A program made the position numbers and the translations under genes. DNA of 64,000 bases, taken from positions 186,001 to 250,000 of the forward strand of contig NZ_CATNLY010000051.1 of NCBI RefSeq assembly GCF_950100655.1, in the 5' to 3' direction. Each line of letters begins with the position of its first letter. Position 1 is the first letter of the stretch. Under the pieces are notes generated by a model that made no database searches, was not told the origin of the DNA, and was given only the letters and a program-made list of their open reading frames with translations. This document shows, piece after piece, positions 9,386-21,533 of the stretch. Source of the stretch: Pleomorphomonas sp. T1.2MG-36 (lineage in GTDB: Bacteria > Pseudomonadota > Alphaproteobacteria > Rhizobiales > Pleomorphomonadaceae).

Positions 9386-10276
9386 TCAATAGGACCAGCG
9401 CTGGGCCTTCGACACCAGGAAGTCGCGGAAGGCGTGGACGCGCGCCGAGTTCCTGAGTTCGTCCGGATAGACGAAATAGGTGTCGTAGGACAGCAGGTCG
9501 ACCTCGGGAATCAGCTGCTGAAGCCCCGAGTCCTCCTCGACCAGATAGTCGGGAAGCAGGGCGATGCCGACGCCGCGCTGTACCGAATGCTTGATGGCGA
9601 CGAGGTTGTTGACCCTGAGGGCGGGCAGGCGCGGATTGTCGTAGGGACGGCCGACGCTTTCGAGCCAGTTCATGTCCCTGAGATAGTTGGGCGCGGCGAC
9701 GCCGAAGGTGATGATCCGGTGTTCGTCGAGATCCTCGATGGTCTTCGGGCTGCCGAAGCGCTTGATGTAGGCGGGCGAAGCGAACAGGTGGAAGTGCACC
9801 GTGAACAGCTTGCGCTGGATGAGGTCGGGCTGCGTTGGCTGGCGCAGGCGGATGGCGACGTCGGCCTGCCGCATGGCGAGGTCGAGCTCGTCGTCGTTGA
9901 GGATGAGCTGCAGCTGGACGTCGGGGTAAAGGTCGACGAACTCGTCGACGCGCGAGGTGAGCCAGGTGGAGCCGATGCCGACGGTGGTGGTGACGCGCAG
10001 CGAGCCCGAGGGGCGTTCGCGGCTGTCGGTCAGCCGGCCCTGCACGTCTTCGAGCTTCAGGAGCACGTCATGGGCGGCGCGATAGAGCAGCTCGCCCTGT
10101 TCGGTGAGGATGAGGCCGCGGGCATGGCGGTGGAACAGCGGCACGCCGAGATCCTGCTCCAGGGCGCTGACCTGACGACTGACGGCGGACTGGCTCATGT
10201 TCAGCGTGTCGCCGGCGTGGGTGAAGCTCCCGGCGTGGGCGGCGGCGTGGAATATTCTGAGCTTGTCCCAATCCAT
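9386..10276 (-). CDS. lsrB: LysR-family regulator of the LsrB/VtlR type
   Basis: A 296-residue LysR protein starting at ATG 10276 (AAGGGGGT just upstream), giving the N-terminus MDWDKLRIFHAAAHAGSF. The HTH segment NMSQSAVSRQVSALEQDLGV and the HRHARGLILTEQGELLY that follows closely resemble rhizobial LsrB (oxidative-stress and LPS regulator in Sinorhizobium) and Brucella/Agrobacterium VtlR (activator of AbcR sRNA). Identity is strengthened by position: trxB and lrp follow, as in S. meliloti. An AbcR-like sRNA candidate sits just downstream. The name is an inference from similarity plus synteny. Confidence 0.85.
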   Translation of the reverse strand: MDWDKLRIFHAAAHAGSFTHAGDTLNMSQSAVSRQVSALEQDLGVPLFHRHARGLILTEQGELLYRAAHDVLLKLEDVQGRLTDSRERPSGSLRVTTTVGIGSTWLTSRVDEFVDLYPDVQLQLILNDDELDLAMRQADVAIRLRQPTQPDLIQRKLFTVHFHLFASPAYIKRFGSPKTIEDLDEHRIITFGVAAPNYLRDMNWLESVGRPYDNPRLPALRVNNLVAIKHSVQRGVGIALLPDYLVEEDSGLQQLIPEVDLLSYDTYFVYPDELRNSARVHAFRDFLVSKAQRWSY

Positions 10277-10379
10277 CGCTACCCCCTTTGCCGCCCCCTT
10301 GATGGCGCTGGCCGCTGTCGGCCATCGCTTGCTCGCGTCGGGCAATGGCCGGTCTAGCGGGCCGGCCTTGCCCCGTCCT

Positions 10380-10690
10380 TGTTCTAGAGCAACGCGCGTT
10401 CCGGCGAACGCAAATCGTTGCTCCAGTTCCTTTTTGTCGCATTGCTTTTGCGGAAAACCGGTTCCCGCTTTTCCGCACAATGCTCTAGGGCGCATCCGGC
10501 GAGCCGTGGTTCGCCAATGCGCTCTATCTTCTTGTTTCTCGCAACTCCGGACGCAAAACCGGTTCCCGCTTTTGCTGGTGTTGCTCTAGCACATCCGCCT
10601 GCCCGAAAAGTTTGGCGACTTTTCGAACAAGCTCGTTATTTCTTCCTATTGCACTCACTTACCCGAAAAGTATGAAAACTTTTCGGGCTC
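10380..10690. repeat. Cluster of extragenic palindromes upstream of lsrB
   Basis: Between lsrB and trxB lie three distinct hairpins. Positions 10450-10476 have GCGGAAAA/TTTTCCGC arms, 10604-10625 have CGAAAAGT/ACTTTTCG, and 10662-10687 have CCCGAAAAGT/ACTTTTCGGG. The words GCTCTAG and AAAACCGGTTCCCGCTTTT recur (10457 and 10555 areas). This is the style of short palindromic extragenic repeats common in rhizobial genomes. No gene is evident in the 479-bp gap. Confidence 0.75.
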
Positions 10691-10755
10691 GCGCTTCTAC
10701 CTTGGCGCATCCTCGCGTCGGCGCAAGCCCTGAATTGCGTCGCCCCGCCAGTTGG

Positions 10756-11718
10756 TTACGCAACCTTGGTATCAGTTTCGAGGGCGCCGACATAGCGCTC
10801 GGCCTCCAGCGCGGCCATGCAGCCCATGCCCGCCGCCGTCACTGCCTGGCGGAAATGCTCGTCGGTGACGTCGCCGGCCGCGAAGACGCCGGGCACCGAG
10901 GTGGCCGTCGAATCGGGCGCCGTCCAGATGTAGCCCGACGACTTCATCCGAACCTGACCGGTGAACAGCGAGGTGGCCGGTGCATGGCCGATGGCCACGA
11001 ACAGGCCGTCGGCGGCGATGTCGCGGGTGTCGCCGGCGACGACGTTCTTCAGGCGGACGCCGGTGACGGACGGCGGGAAGCCCTCCTTGCCCAGCACCTC
11101 GTCGACGACGCTGTTCCAGACGACCTCGATCTTCGGATGGTTGAACAGGCGGTTCTGCATCACCCGCTCGGCGCGGAAGGCCTCGCGGCGATGCACCACG
11201 GTGACCTTCTCGGCATGGTGGGTGAGGTAGAGCGCCTCCTCGACGGCGGTGTTGCCGCCACCGACCACCACGACCTGTTTGCCGCGGTAGAAGAAGCCGT
11301 CGCAGGTGGCGCAGGCCGATACGCCGAAGCCCTGGAACTTCTGCTCCGACGGCAGGCCGAGCCAGCGGGCCTGGGCGCCGGTGGCGATGATCAGCGCGTC
11401 GGTGGAATAGGTGTCGCCGGAATCGCAGGTCAGCTGGAACGGCCGCTTGGAGAGATCGACCGAGGTGACGATGTCGGAGACCAGCCGGGTGCCCATGTGC
11501 TCGGCCTGTGTGCGCATCTGCTCCATTAGCCAGGGGCCCTGGATGGCGTCGGCGAAGCCAGGGTAGTTCTCGACGTCGGTGGTGATGGTGAGCTGGCCGC
11601 CCTGCTGCAGGCCGGCGATCAGGATCGGCTCCAGCATGGCGCGGGCGGCGTAGATGGCGGCGGTGTAGCCGGCCGGGCCGGAACCGATGATCAGGACCTT
11701 GGTGTGGGTGTGCGTCAT
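10756..11718 (-). CDS. trxB: Thioredoxin-disulfide reductase
   Basis: A 320-residue low-molecular-weight flavoprotein that reduces thioredoxin with NADPH. It shows the FAD motif GSGPAG (residues 12-17), the redox-active CATC pair (Cys136, Cys139), the NADPH motif GGGNTAVEEAL (~153) and the C-terminal FAD segment GVFAAGDVTD. Length is standard. Cytoplasmic. It lies between lrp and lsrB, the conserved rhizobial order; the palindrome-rich gap separates it from lsrB. Confidence 0.96.
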   Translation of the reverse strand: MTHTHTKVLIIGSGPAGYTAAIYAARAMLEPILIAGLQQGGQLTITTDVENYPGFADAIQGPWLMEQMRTQAEHMGTRLVSDIVTSVDLSKRPFQLTCDSGDTYSTDALIIATGAQARWLGLPSEQKFQGFGVSACATCDGFFYRGKQVVVVGGGNTAVEEALYLTHHAEKVTVVHRREAFRAERVMQNRLFNHPKIEVVWNSVVDEVLGKEGFPPSVTGVRLKNVVAGDTRDIAADGLFVAIGHAPATSLFTGQVRMKSSGYIWTAPDSTATSVPGVFAAGDVTDEHFRQAVTAAGMGCMAALEAERYVGALETDTKVA

Positions 11719-12002
11719 GCTCGTCTCGTTTCGTTCGCCGACCCCGCGAGGCGGGGGCAGGGCGCCGGTCGGCGGCGTCCGGAATCGAACGAATGGTAGG
11801 TGCCCGGCCCCCCGGTTTCAAGGCGGCGGGTCGCTGGCGGGCCTCGCCGCGGTGCGTCGTCCCCTGCCGAATGGCCGGTAGCCCCGAGCGGCGCCCTTAT
11901 AATATGTGTTCGTGCGCCTGAAAGATGCTTTCGCGGCGGCGACCGGAACGGTATGTTCCGGACCGAAGCGAGGGCCTTGGGAGCCCTCCCGGAGGATGCG
12001 AC

Positions 12003-12464
12003 ATGAAGGCCCGTCTCGACGCCATCGACTGGAAGATCCTGCGCGAATTGCAGGCCGACGGGCGCATGACCAACGTGGAGCTGGCAAGCCGCGTAGGCAT
12101 CTCCGCGCCGCCCTGCCTCCGCCGCGTGCGGGCGCTGGAGGAAGCCGGCGTCATCCAGGGCTACCGCGCCCTGATCGACGAGAAGACGCTGGGCTTCGAC
12201 GTGACGCTGTTCGCCTTCATCTCGCTCGCCTCGCAGTCGGAAGCGGAAATCCTCGCCTTCGAGGCGCGGGTGAAAAACTGGCCGCTGGTGCGCGAGAGCT
12301 GGATGCAGTCGGGCGAGATCGACTTCATCCTGAAATGCGTCGCCCCCGACCTCAAGACCTGTCAGAATTTCGTGATCGAGCAACTGACGGCGACGCCCAA
12401 CGTCGGCCAGGTGCGCACCAGCCTGACGCTCAGGCAGATCAAGAACGAGCCGGTGGTGGTGTAG
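12003..12464 (+). CDS. lrp: Lrp/AsnC-family transcriptional regulator
   Basis: A 153-residue protein starting at ATG 12003 behind GGAGG. The N-terminal AsnC-type HTH (LDAIDWKILRELQADGRMTNVEL, then RVGISAPPCLRRVRALEEAGVI) precedes a RAM ligand-binding domain. It is divergent from trxB, as in S. meliloti where lrp, trxB and lsrB are neighbours. Lrp proteins sense amino acids and act globally or locally; which applies here is not visible. Confidence 0.9.
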   Translation: MKARLDAIDWKILRELQADGRMTNVELASRVGISAPPCLRRVRALEEAGVIQGYRALIDEKTLGFDVTLFAFISLASQSEAEILAFEARVKNWPLVRESWMQSGEIDFILKCVAPDLKTCQNFVIEQLTATPNVGQVRTSLTLRQIKNEPVVV

Positions 12465-12550
12465 GTCGGCGGCCGGACGGATGGCGGGGCAGCCTTTGGC
12501 GGCGCCCGGTGCGGTGAGGCCCGCGGTTGACAGGCGGCGCCGGGCGTAGC

Positions 12551-14470
<1,920 letters not shown>

Positions 14471-14602
14471 TGTGCTAGATGCGCAGTCTCATGTTCAGGT
14501 GTCGGTTTCGTTAGAGAGCCGGGAAGGTTGCCCCACCATCGGCGATGAACGTTCAGCGGGGGCGGCTGCTCTATCATGATGACAGCCCAAATTCCCGTGT
14601 AA

Positions 14603-15685
<1,083 letters not shown>

Positions 15686-15686
15686 G

Positions 15687-16625
15687 ATGGCCTCGTACGA
15701 TCTCAAGGGCAAGAAAGTCTGGGTGGCCGGCCATCGCGGAATGGTCGGTTCGGCCATCGTCCGCCGCCTCGCCTCGGAACATTGCGAGACACTGGCGGCC
15801 GATCGCAGCGAACTCGACCTCAAGGATCAGTCCGCGGTGCGTGCCTGGGTCGATCGGCACAAGCCCGACGCAGTGTTCGTGGCGGCGGCCAAGGTAGGGG
15901 GTATCCTCGCCAACGACACCTATCCGGCTGATTTCCTCTACGACAACCTGATCATCGAGGCCAATGTCATCGAGGCATCCTTCCGGGCCGGCGTCGAGAA
16001 GTTGTGCTTCCTGGGCTCGTCCTGCATCTACCCGAAGTTAGCGCCGCAGCCGATCGTCGAGAGCGCGCTACTCACCGGCGAATTGGAGCCGACCAACGAG
16101 TGGTATGCGATCGCCAAGATCGCCGGCATTAAGCTCTGCCAAGCCTACCGCAAGCAGCACGGCGTCGATTTCATCTCGGCCATGCCAACCAACCTCTACG
16201 GCCCCGGCGACAACTTCGACCTCAACTCCAGCCACGTGATGCCGGCACTGATCCGCAAGGCGCACGAGGCGAAGGTTCGGGGCGATAAGGAGATCACCGT
16301 CTGGGGTACCGGCAAACCGCTTCGCGAGTTCCTGCATGTCGACGACTGCGCCGATGCTTGCGTTCACCTGATGAAGGTCTACTCCGAAGCGGAGCATGTA
16401 AATGTTGGGTCCGGCGAGGACCTGTCGATCTTGGATCTGACCAGACTCGTGTGCGAGACGGTGGGCTTCAAAGGCGACATCGTTCAAGACCTGAGCAAGC
16501 CGGATGGAACGCCAAGGAAACTGATGAGCATAAAGAAGATCGTGGAGACCGGCTGGCGAGCCAGGATACCCCTCGCGGGGGGGATTGCATCAACGTACGC
16601 TTGGTTTTTGAAAAACGGTCTCTAG
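15687..16625 (+). CDS. fcl: GDP-L-fucose synthase
   Basis: A 312-residue epimerase/reductase that turns GDP-4-keto-6-deoxymannose into GDP-L-fucose. The NADP motif GHRGMVGSAIVRRL opens the protein, SSCIYP carries the catalytic Ser, and WYAIAKIAG the Tyr-x3-Lys pair. GEDLSILDL and GTPRKLMS are typical C-terminal segments. It forms an operon with gmd. The probable consumer of its product is the GT11 fucosyltransferase at 20491-21342. Confidence 0.95.
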   Translation: MASYDLKGKKVWVAGHRGMVGSAIVRRLASEHCETLAADRSELDLKDQSAVRAWVDRHKPDAVFVAAAKVGGILANDTYPADFLYDNLIIEANVIEASFRAGVEKLCFLGSSCIYPKLAPQPIVESALLTGELEPTNEWYAIAKIAGIKLCQAYRKQHGVDFISAMPTNLYGPGDNFDLNSSHVMPALIRKAHEAKVRGDKEITVWGTGKPLREFLHVDDCADACVHLMKVYSEAEHVNVGSGEDLSILDLTRLVCETVGFKGDIVQDLSKPDGTPRKLMSIKKIVETGWRARIPLAGGIASTYAWFLKNGL

Positions 16626-17059
16626 TCGGCCATGCGTGCAGCGTTCGTCACCAACATTGCGATAGGCTCGGTCTGGAGTCGGGACTTATGCAAAGGCTTG
16701 CGCGTTCTCTATGTAAACACGGAGCACTGCGAACTGCTCGTCCGACAACCCTCCATAAGCGACGCAGCGCTCCGGTATTATCATCTATCTGGCGTACAAG
16801 GGGGAGGTGACATAGCAGAGTTCCCGGCACTACCTAGATCAGCTCCGGCAAAAGTAGGTACGGGTTATGCCTCCGGAGCTGGACCTCTACAAGGGGACGC
16901 AGCCATTCTGGCAAGCCGGGTTCGTAGGCAAAACTCTAGCAGAAGGAGTCCCGCTCTATGGGTGCTCTAGAGACCCTGGGTTTTGCGGTGGGAGTGAGGG
17001 GTCTATTCCTTGCCTGACAATAAGCGCCGGTGGCCCGGATCGACTTTGGGGTGGTATCC
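16626..17059. other. 434-bp non-coding junction entering the AT-rich island
   Basis: No credible gene. The frames present (for example 16632-16970) have no domain, no good ribosome site and odd composition. Base composition begins to shift here from the high-GC gmd-fcl pair to the AT-richer island. It could be a degraded gene or an insertion scar; I see no clear inverted repeats. Confidence 0.45.
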
Positions 17060-18649
17060 ATGTATGAAATAAGGCAAAACTTTCGCGGGCATGCAATGAA
17101 TAACCTGATTACTATTTGCTCAAAAGCAGACGTGGACACTTGGATGCATTGCGCGCCTTTGATTTTAGAGAGAATAGAATCTGATCGCTATATACTAATC
17201 GTTCCGGATCGGGAGATCCCGATTTTTAAGTTCTGCACACCAGAGAGATTTGAGATTATTCCTGAATCCAGGCTGTCGTCCGCCTTTCATCAGAAATTGA
17301 AGAATTCTATCCCTTCCTCAAATAGCAACAGGTTTGGCTGGTATCTTCAGCAATTCCTAAAGATCTCCGCGCTAATTGATTGTTCTGATGACGAGATATC
17401 TCTGATATGGGATGCGGATACACTTCCTTTGCGCTCTTTGGTGTTTGAATCAAAAGAGAGAGACCTTCTTTTCTTTCGGGGACGTGAAGAGCATAAGCCA
17501 TACTTCGATTGTATTAAGTCCCTTCTGGGGCTTGAGAAGATTGTTTCGTCTTCTTTTGTGGCCCAGTGTTTTCCAATTCGAGGAAGATGGATTAAGGATT
17601 TTGTTGCAGAGGTCGAGGAACGATTTGGAAAAGCTTGGTATGATGCTCTAATTGACGTCATTGATTTCAGCGAGAGCTCCGGATTTAGTGAGTATGAGAC
17701 TCTGGGTACATATATCTCGCACCGCTACCCAGATCAGTTTCGCTTTGTAGACAAACCTTGGTGTCGTCGAGGCTATAAAGCCATTGGCGATATCTCAAAC
17801 ATAGATAGTGTGATAGCAAAGCTGATTCTCTACAGGTATGATTACATCTCCTTTGAGAAATGGGACAAGGAGAATCAGGCGACGAGAATGAACATACCGC
17901 CGTCAGCCTTCGGGATTAATAAATTTCTCACCTCTTTGAAATGGGGTCGGAAAAATAGAAAACGACGGCCACAAGTTCGAGGAGTGGATGAGTTCCTTCG
18001 CTGGTTTTTTAGCAAAGACGGAAACAAGCATATTGTGCAGGTCGGCGCAAATGACGGCCTACAAAGCGATCCTTTGAGGCCGTATCTTGTATCTCCCGGC
18101 GAGTATACAGCTACACTTATCGAGCCAATTCCATATTACGTCGATAGACTTAAGCAGCTTTACTCCAACCGAGATGATATACGAATAGAGAAGTGCGCGG
18201 TCGGTGATAAGATCGGTGAGATGACGCTATACTATATACCGCCGGAGATCGCAGATCAAATGAATGGAGAGGGACCGGAGAATAATTGGGCCCATGGTCA
18301 GGGCTCCTTTGATCGGAGTATTATAGATTATTGGATTCGCCGTAACTCTTTTCGAGGGGAAGAATACAGAAGAAAAATCGACTTTTTCATCTCAAAAATA
18401 ACAAGCGAGACTGTTCCGGTCAGATGTGTCTCAGACTTTCAGGTTTCGTCGGGGGAGATGTTGCTCTGCGTTGATGCTCAAGGCTTTGAAATGTCTGTTC
18501 TACGCGGAGTTGACTGGTCATCGCCTCCGTCTTTTATCATGTTTGAAGATGATCGAGAAGGGGACGGTGGCGTTGCAGACTTTCTGCGATCAAAAGACTA
18601 CTCGTATGTCTGCGGCCATCATGATAAAGTTTATGTTTGGCTTGGCTAG
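17060..18649 (+). CDS. DUF6492-like domain fused to FkbM-family methyltransferase
   Basis: About 529 residues in two parts. Residues ~13-280 resemble DUF6492, glycosyltransferase-like proteins (ITICSKADVDTWMHCAPLIL, FGWYLQQFLKISAL, and the acidic metal-site-like WDADTLPLR). Residues ~305-529 are an FkbM-type SAM methyltransferase (HIVQVGANDG near 325, LIEPIPYYVDRL, CVDAQGFEMSVLRGV). It plausibly adds a sugar and O-methylates a surface glycan. Starts at ATG 17060 or ATG 17096 are both possible. Codon use is AT-rich compared with gmd-fcl, which suggests transfer. The role is inference from the domains. Confidence 0.75.
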   Translation: MYEIRQNFRGHAMNNLITICSKADVDTWMHCAPLILERIESDRYILIVPDREIPIFKFCTPERFEIIPESRLSSAFHQKLKNSIPSSNSNRFGWYLQQFLKISALIDCSDDEISLIWDADTLPLRSLVFESKERDLLFFRGREEHKPYFDCIKSLLGLEKIVSSSFVAQCFPIRGRWIKDFVAEVEERFGKAWYDALIDVIDFSESSGFSEYETLGTYISHRYPDQFRFVDKPWCRRGYKAIGDISNIDSVIAKLILYRYDYISFEKWDKENQATRMNIPPSAFGINKFLTSLKWGRKNRKRRPQVRGVDEFLRWFFSKDGNKHIVQVGANDGLQSDPLRPYLVSPGEYTATLIEPIPYYVDRLKQLYSNRDDIRIEKCAVGDKIGEMTLYYIPPEIADQMNGEGPENNWAHGQGSFDRSIIDYWIRRNSFRGEEYRRKIDFFISKITSETVPVRCVSDFQVSSGEMLLCVDAQGFEMSVLRGVDWSSPPSFIMFEDDREGDGGVADFLRSKDYSYVCGHHDKVYVWLG

Positions 18650-18722
18650 TAAGTTCAGCGACTAGTCCTTGGGTGACTCCTGTTAATGCACCCCAGATAA
18701 TAGGATATCTAAGGAGCGGCTT

Positions 18723-19463
18723 ATGTACCCAGTAGACTTGTGTATCATCGCATCTCGACGTCCTGATTTGCTTTCCCTTACGCTATCTGGGTTCTCAAGT
18801 CGTGTATTTTCGAACATGATCATTGATCGAGTCTTTGTTAACATCGATCCAATTTTCGGCGGTGATCTTGAGCACTCGCAGTGCATCCACGCCGTACTTC
18901 AGCATTTTCCTACGGCGAAGATTTTTGAGCCTAACGTCCCAAATTTCTGCGCTGCAGTACGGCGCGTATGGGGCGCCACCGAAGGTAGATTTGTGTTTCA
19001 TCTCGAGGATGATTGGGTCCCCCTATATAGCATGGGGGATGAGTTATTTGAGAAATTCGATGTCGCGGGCGTTGCTCAGGTTTCCTTTCATACTATAGAT
19101 CGACGTTGGGATATAAGACGTAAAGGAAATTTTCATCACTCGAGAGTATATCGCAAGATATTAGGCGTAAAAATGCCCACTAATCGTTATTTCCCGAGAT
19201 TTTCTACTGCTCCGTCTCTTCTTATGGGCGATTTTGCGCGCGCTTGCGCGCTTCGTATGATAGATGCTTATGACCCAGAGAAGCAATTTTACTCAGGTGT
19301 CAATGTTTCTCTTCAGGATTATGTAAGTCCGTATAAAAACTATATATATTCTATTGATGGGATGCCTGTAATTCGCGATTTGGGAAGGGAGTGGTCTGCA
19401 AAACGTGGTATCGTGAAGCATGTTGCGGATAGTAAGTCTATATGGTTCGGGCAGGATGTGTGA
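18723..19463 (+). CDS. Glycosyltransferase-like protein (HLEDDW family)
   Basis: A 246-residue protein with a GT-A-like layout: an N-terminal strand DLCIIASRRPDLLSLTLSGF, VFVNIDPIFGG, FCAAVRRVWG, and a probable metal-binding HLEDDW at about residue 98. The same order of motifs appears in the high-GC gene at 32203-32988, so the two are distant paralogues. No exact family name is certain. It lies in the AT-rich island behind the DUF6492-FkbM gene. The donor and acceptor sugars are unknown. Confidence 0.7.
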   Translation: MYPVDLCIIASRRPDLLSLTLSGFSSRVFSNMIIDRVFVNIDPIFGGDLEHSQCIHAVLQHFPTAKIFEPNVPNFCAAVRRVWGATEGRFVFHLEDDWVPLYSMGDELFEKFDVAGVAQVSFHTIDRRWDIRRKGNFHHSRVYRKILGVKMPTNRYFPRFSTAPSLLMGDFARACALRMIDAYDPEKQFYSGVNVSLQDYVSPYKNYIYSIDGMPVIRDLGREWSAKRGIVKHVADSKSIWFGQDV

Positions 19464-19628
19464 CACTGCCATTTGTTTATAGGCCTAGTGTTCGTTTTTT
19501 TGAGAATTGTCCAAGTAATTCATAGTTTATTACGTTATAGGGGAACGAATTGTTGCTGTGTGTTGAAGGGGCATTGTTTTGTGGTTTAGTGATCGGCGCT
19601 CAACGAATGATATGCGGTGGAAGCAGGT

Positions 19629-20468
19629 ATGAAGGGGTACGTAATAAATCTTGATAGATCCAATGATCGTTTACAATCCTTCAATGCCCGTGCAGCGGAG
19701 GTGGGGCTTGTTTTTGAGCGGTTTCCTGCGGTAGATGGGCAAACACTAGATGAAGAGTTGTTGAATCGGTTGGGGCGACTCTCTCGGCAATGGAGTCCAT
19801 TGACAAAAGCTGAGATCGCGACGTTTTTGTCGCATCGAGGGGTGTGGCAGATAATCTCCGAAAGGGATGATAAGTGGGCATTAGTCGTCGAGGACGACGT
19901 AGTTTTCGCTTCGGATTCTGCGAACGCACTAGACGCAATGGGTTGGATTCCGCAGAGTATTAATTTAGTTAAAGTTGAAACAATGTTCACTCGTATCGAG
20001 CTGTCAGCTCAGGTGCTCGGGCGTCGTGGTGGATATAAGTTACGCCTTCTTAAGGAGAACCATAACGGTACTGCGGGATATCTACTTAGTAAGGAAGGTG
20101 CTTGTTTTTTGCTTGACTGGTCGCGTGAAAGATGTGAGCCGGTCGATCGGTTGATGTTCCATCCGTCTCAGCTCGCCGGTAGCGGTTTCTTGATCGCACA
20201 GCTGACCCCTGCGTTGTGTGTTCAAGATTTTCATTTTCTCAGCAAACAAGAGCAAGAGGCCGCGATCAGTACGATAGGTCCGGTTCGGAACCGAAGAACT
20301 CTAGGGGTTAGGGATATGCGTCCGCGTAGGAGGTTTTGGCGGATGATCGTTCGTAGTGTGCGGGACATTAGACGCTTTTGTCTCCGAGCATTACGTATAT
20401 CGGTGTTCGAACGAGTTGAAATGCCATCTCCTCACTCGCGAGGCGGATCAAAACCACTGTCTCATTGA
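19629..20468 (+). CDS. Glycosyltransferase family 25 (LPS/LOS type)
   Basis: About 279 residues. It has the GT25 opening MKGYVINLDRSNDRLQSF, then FPAVDGQTL, LTKAEIATFLSHRGVWQ and the acidic VVEDDVVF, and the later GTAGYLLSKEGA. GT25 enzymes add galactose or glucose to lipooligosaccharide in Gram-negative bacteria. I choose ATG 19629 (AGG just upstream) over GTG 19617. It ends 22 bases before the fucosyltransferase, so the two are likely one operon. The C-terminus is basic and may bind the membrane. Confidence 0.83.
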   Translation: MKGYVINLDRSNDRLQSFNARAAEVGLVFERFPAVDGQTLDEELLNRLGRLSRQWSPLTKAEIATFLSHRGVWQIISERDDKWALVVEDDVVFASDSANALDAMGWIPQSINLVKVETMFTRIELSAQVLGRRGGYKLRLLKENHNGTAGYLLSKEGACFLLDWSRERCEPVDRLMFHPSQLAGSGFLIAQLTPALCVQDFHFLSKQEQEAAISTIGPVRNRRTLGVRDMRPRRRFWRMIVRSVRDIRRFCLRALRISVFERVEMPSPHSRGGSKPLSH

Positions 20469-20490
20469 GCAATCTAGCGGCTGTTTTTCG

Positions 20491-21342
20491 ATGATAGTAA
20501 CCAGTATTCATGGCGGACTTGGTAACCAGATGTTTCAGTACGCTGCCGGTAGGAGGGCTGCGCTTTCTTGTGGTGTTCCTCTCGGAATTGATCTTACAGC
20601 AATGGATCGCTATAGGAAGCGCTCTTATGGTCTGGATCAGTTTACGTTGGCACCAGACGCACAACCAGTTGATGGGGATGCCTTTTCTAAAGGAAAAGGA
20701 GTTGTTCGTCTTTGGCGAAAGTTGCGTAATCAATATCGCGACCGCAAAGAAACTGGGTTCGCCTTTGATCCGGAAATTCTCAATTTGCGGCCTCCTGTGC
20801 GCCTTGTGGGGTATTGGCAGAGCGAAAAGTATTTTTCAGACGTCAGTCATGTAATACGTGCTGATTTTCAGCTAGCGCGACCAATGACGGGCCGACGACT
20901 TCAGATTCTTCATGAAATTAAGTCGTGTGAGTCAATCTCCGTACACGTAAGGCGGGGAGACTATGTCTCGGTTCCCAAAAACGCTGAAATTTTCGGAACC
21001 TGTTCTTCAAGCTGGTACGAGCGCGCAGTTTCTATCGCCTGTGAAGGGGTCAGTAGTCCGGTTTTTTTCGTCTTTTCTGACGATCTTCATTGGGCGACGG
21101 AGAACTTAGTATTACCCGGTAGAGCTGTCTGGGTAGAGCGTTCGGACGATGGTCGCGATGCTGAGGATCTCCATCTTATGTCTGCTTGCGGATCACACGT
21201 GATCGCTAATTCTTCATTCAGCTGGTGGGGGGCATGGTTGGATCACCGCGGGGAGTCGCGGGTCGTAGCTCCTGCGAGATGGTTCCTGTCGAATGAGCTG
21301 GATGCGCGGGACTTGATTCCCGACCGCTGGATTCGCATTTGA
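20491..21342 (+). CDS. Alpha-1,2-fucosyltransferase (GT11)
   Basis: A 283-residue GT11 protein starting at ATG 20491. The N-terminal GGLGNQMFQYAAG and the donor-binding HVRRGDYV are the diagnostic motifs of GDP-fucose-dependent alpha-1,2-fucosyltransferases; HVIANSSFSWWGAWL is the conserved C-terminal motif. It probably uses the GDP-fucose made by gmd-fcl 5 kb upstream to fucosylate an O-chain or core sugar. Codon use is AT-richer than gmd-fcl. Intact. Confidence 0.92.
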   Translation: MIVTSIHGGLGNQMFQYAAGRRAALSCGVPLGIDLTAMDRYRKRSYGLDQFTLAPDAQPVDGDAFSKGKGVVRLWRKLRNQYRDRKETGFAFDPEILNLRPPVRLVGYWQSEKYFSDVSHVIRADFQLARPMTGRRLQILHEIKSCESISVHVRRGDYVSVPKNAEIFGTCSSSWYERAVSIACEGVSSPVFFVFSDDLHWATENLVLPGRAVWVERSDDGRDAEDLHLMSACGSHVIANSSFSWWGAWLDHRGESRVVAPARWFLSNELDARDLIPDRWIRI

Positions 21343-21533
21343 GAGTGTCTTGCGTGATCTGGATATGGGATGGCGTTCGTTGCCGCTTCTGCTTGGGGGG
21401 CTGATTTCAAGCCCATATCCGCTCCCGAACAATGCCCGTCGCACGCTGTTTAGGGCGCGCTACTTCTAGGGGTGTTCCTGTTTCCTGAAACTGCGTTAAC
21501 ATACGGTTATGTAACGAACTTCCTTGGGGGCGC

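Noticed and set aside
16632..16970. Possible 112-residue gene after fcl
   Set aside because: No ribosome site, no recognisable domain, and composition unlike its neighbours; treated as non-coding.
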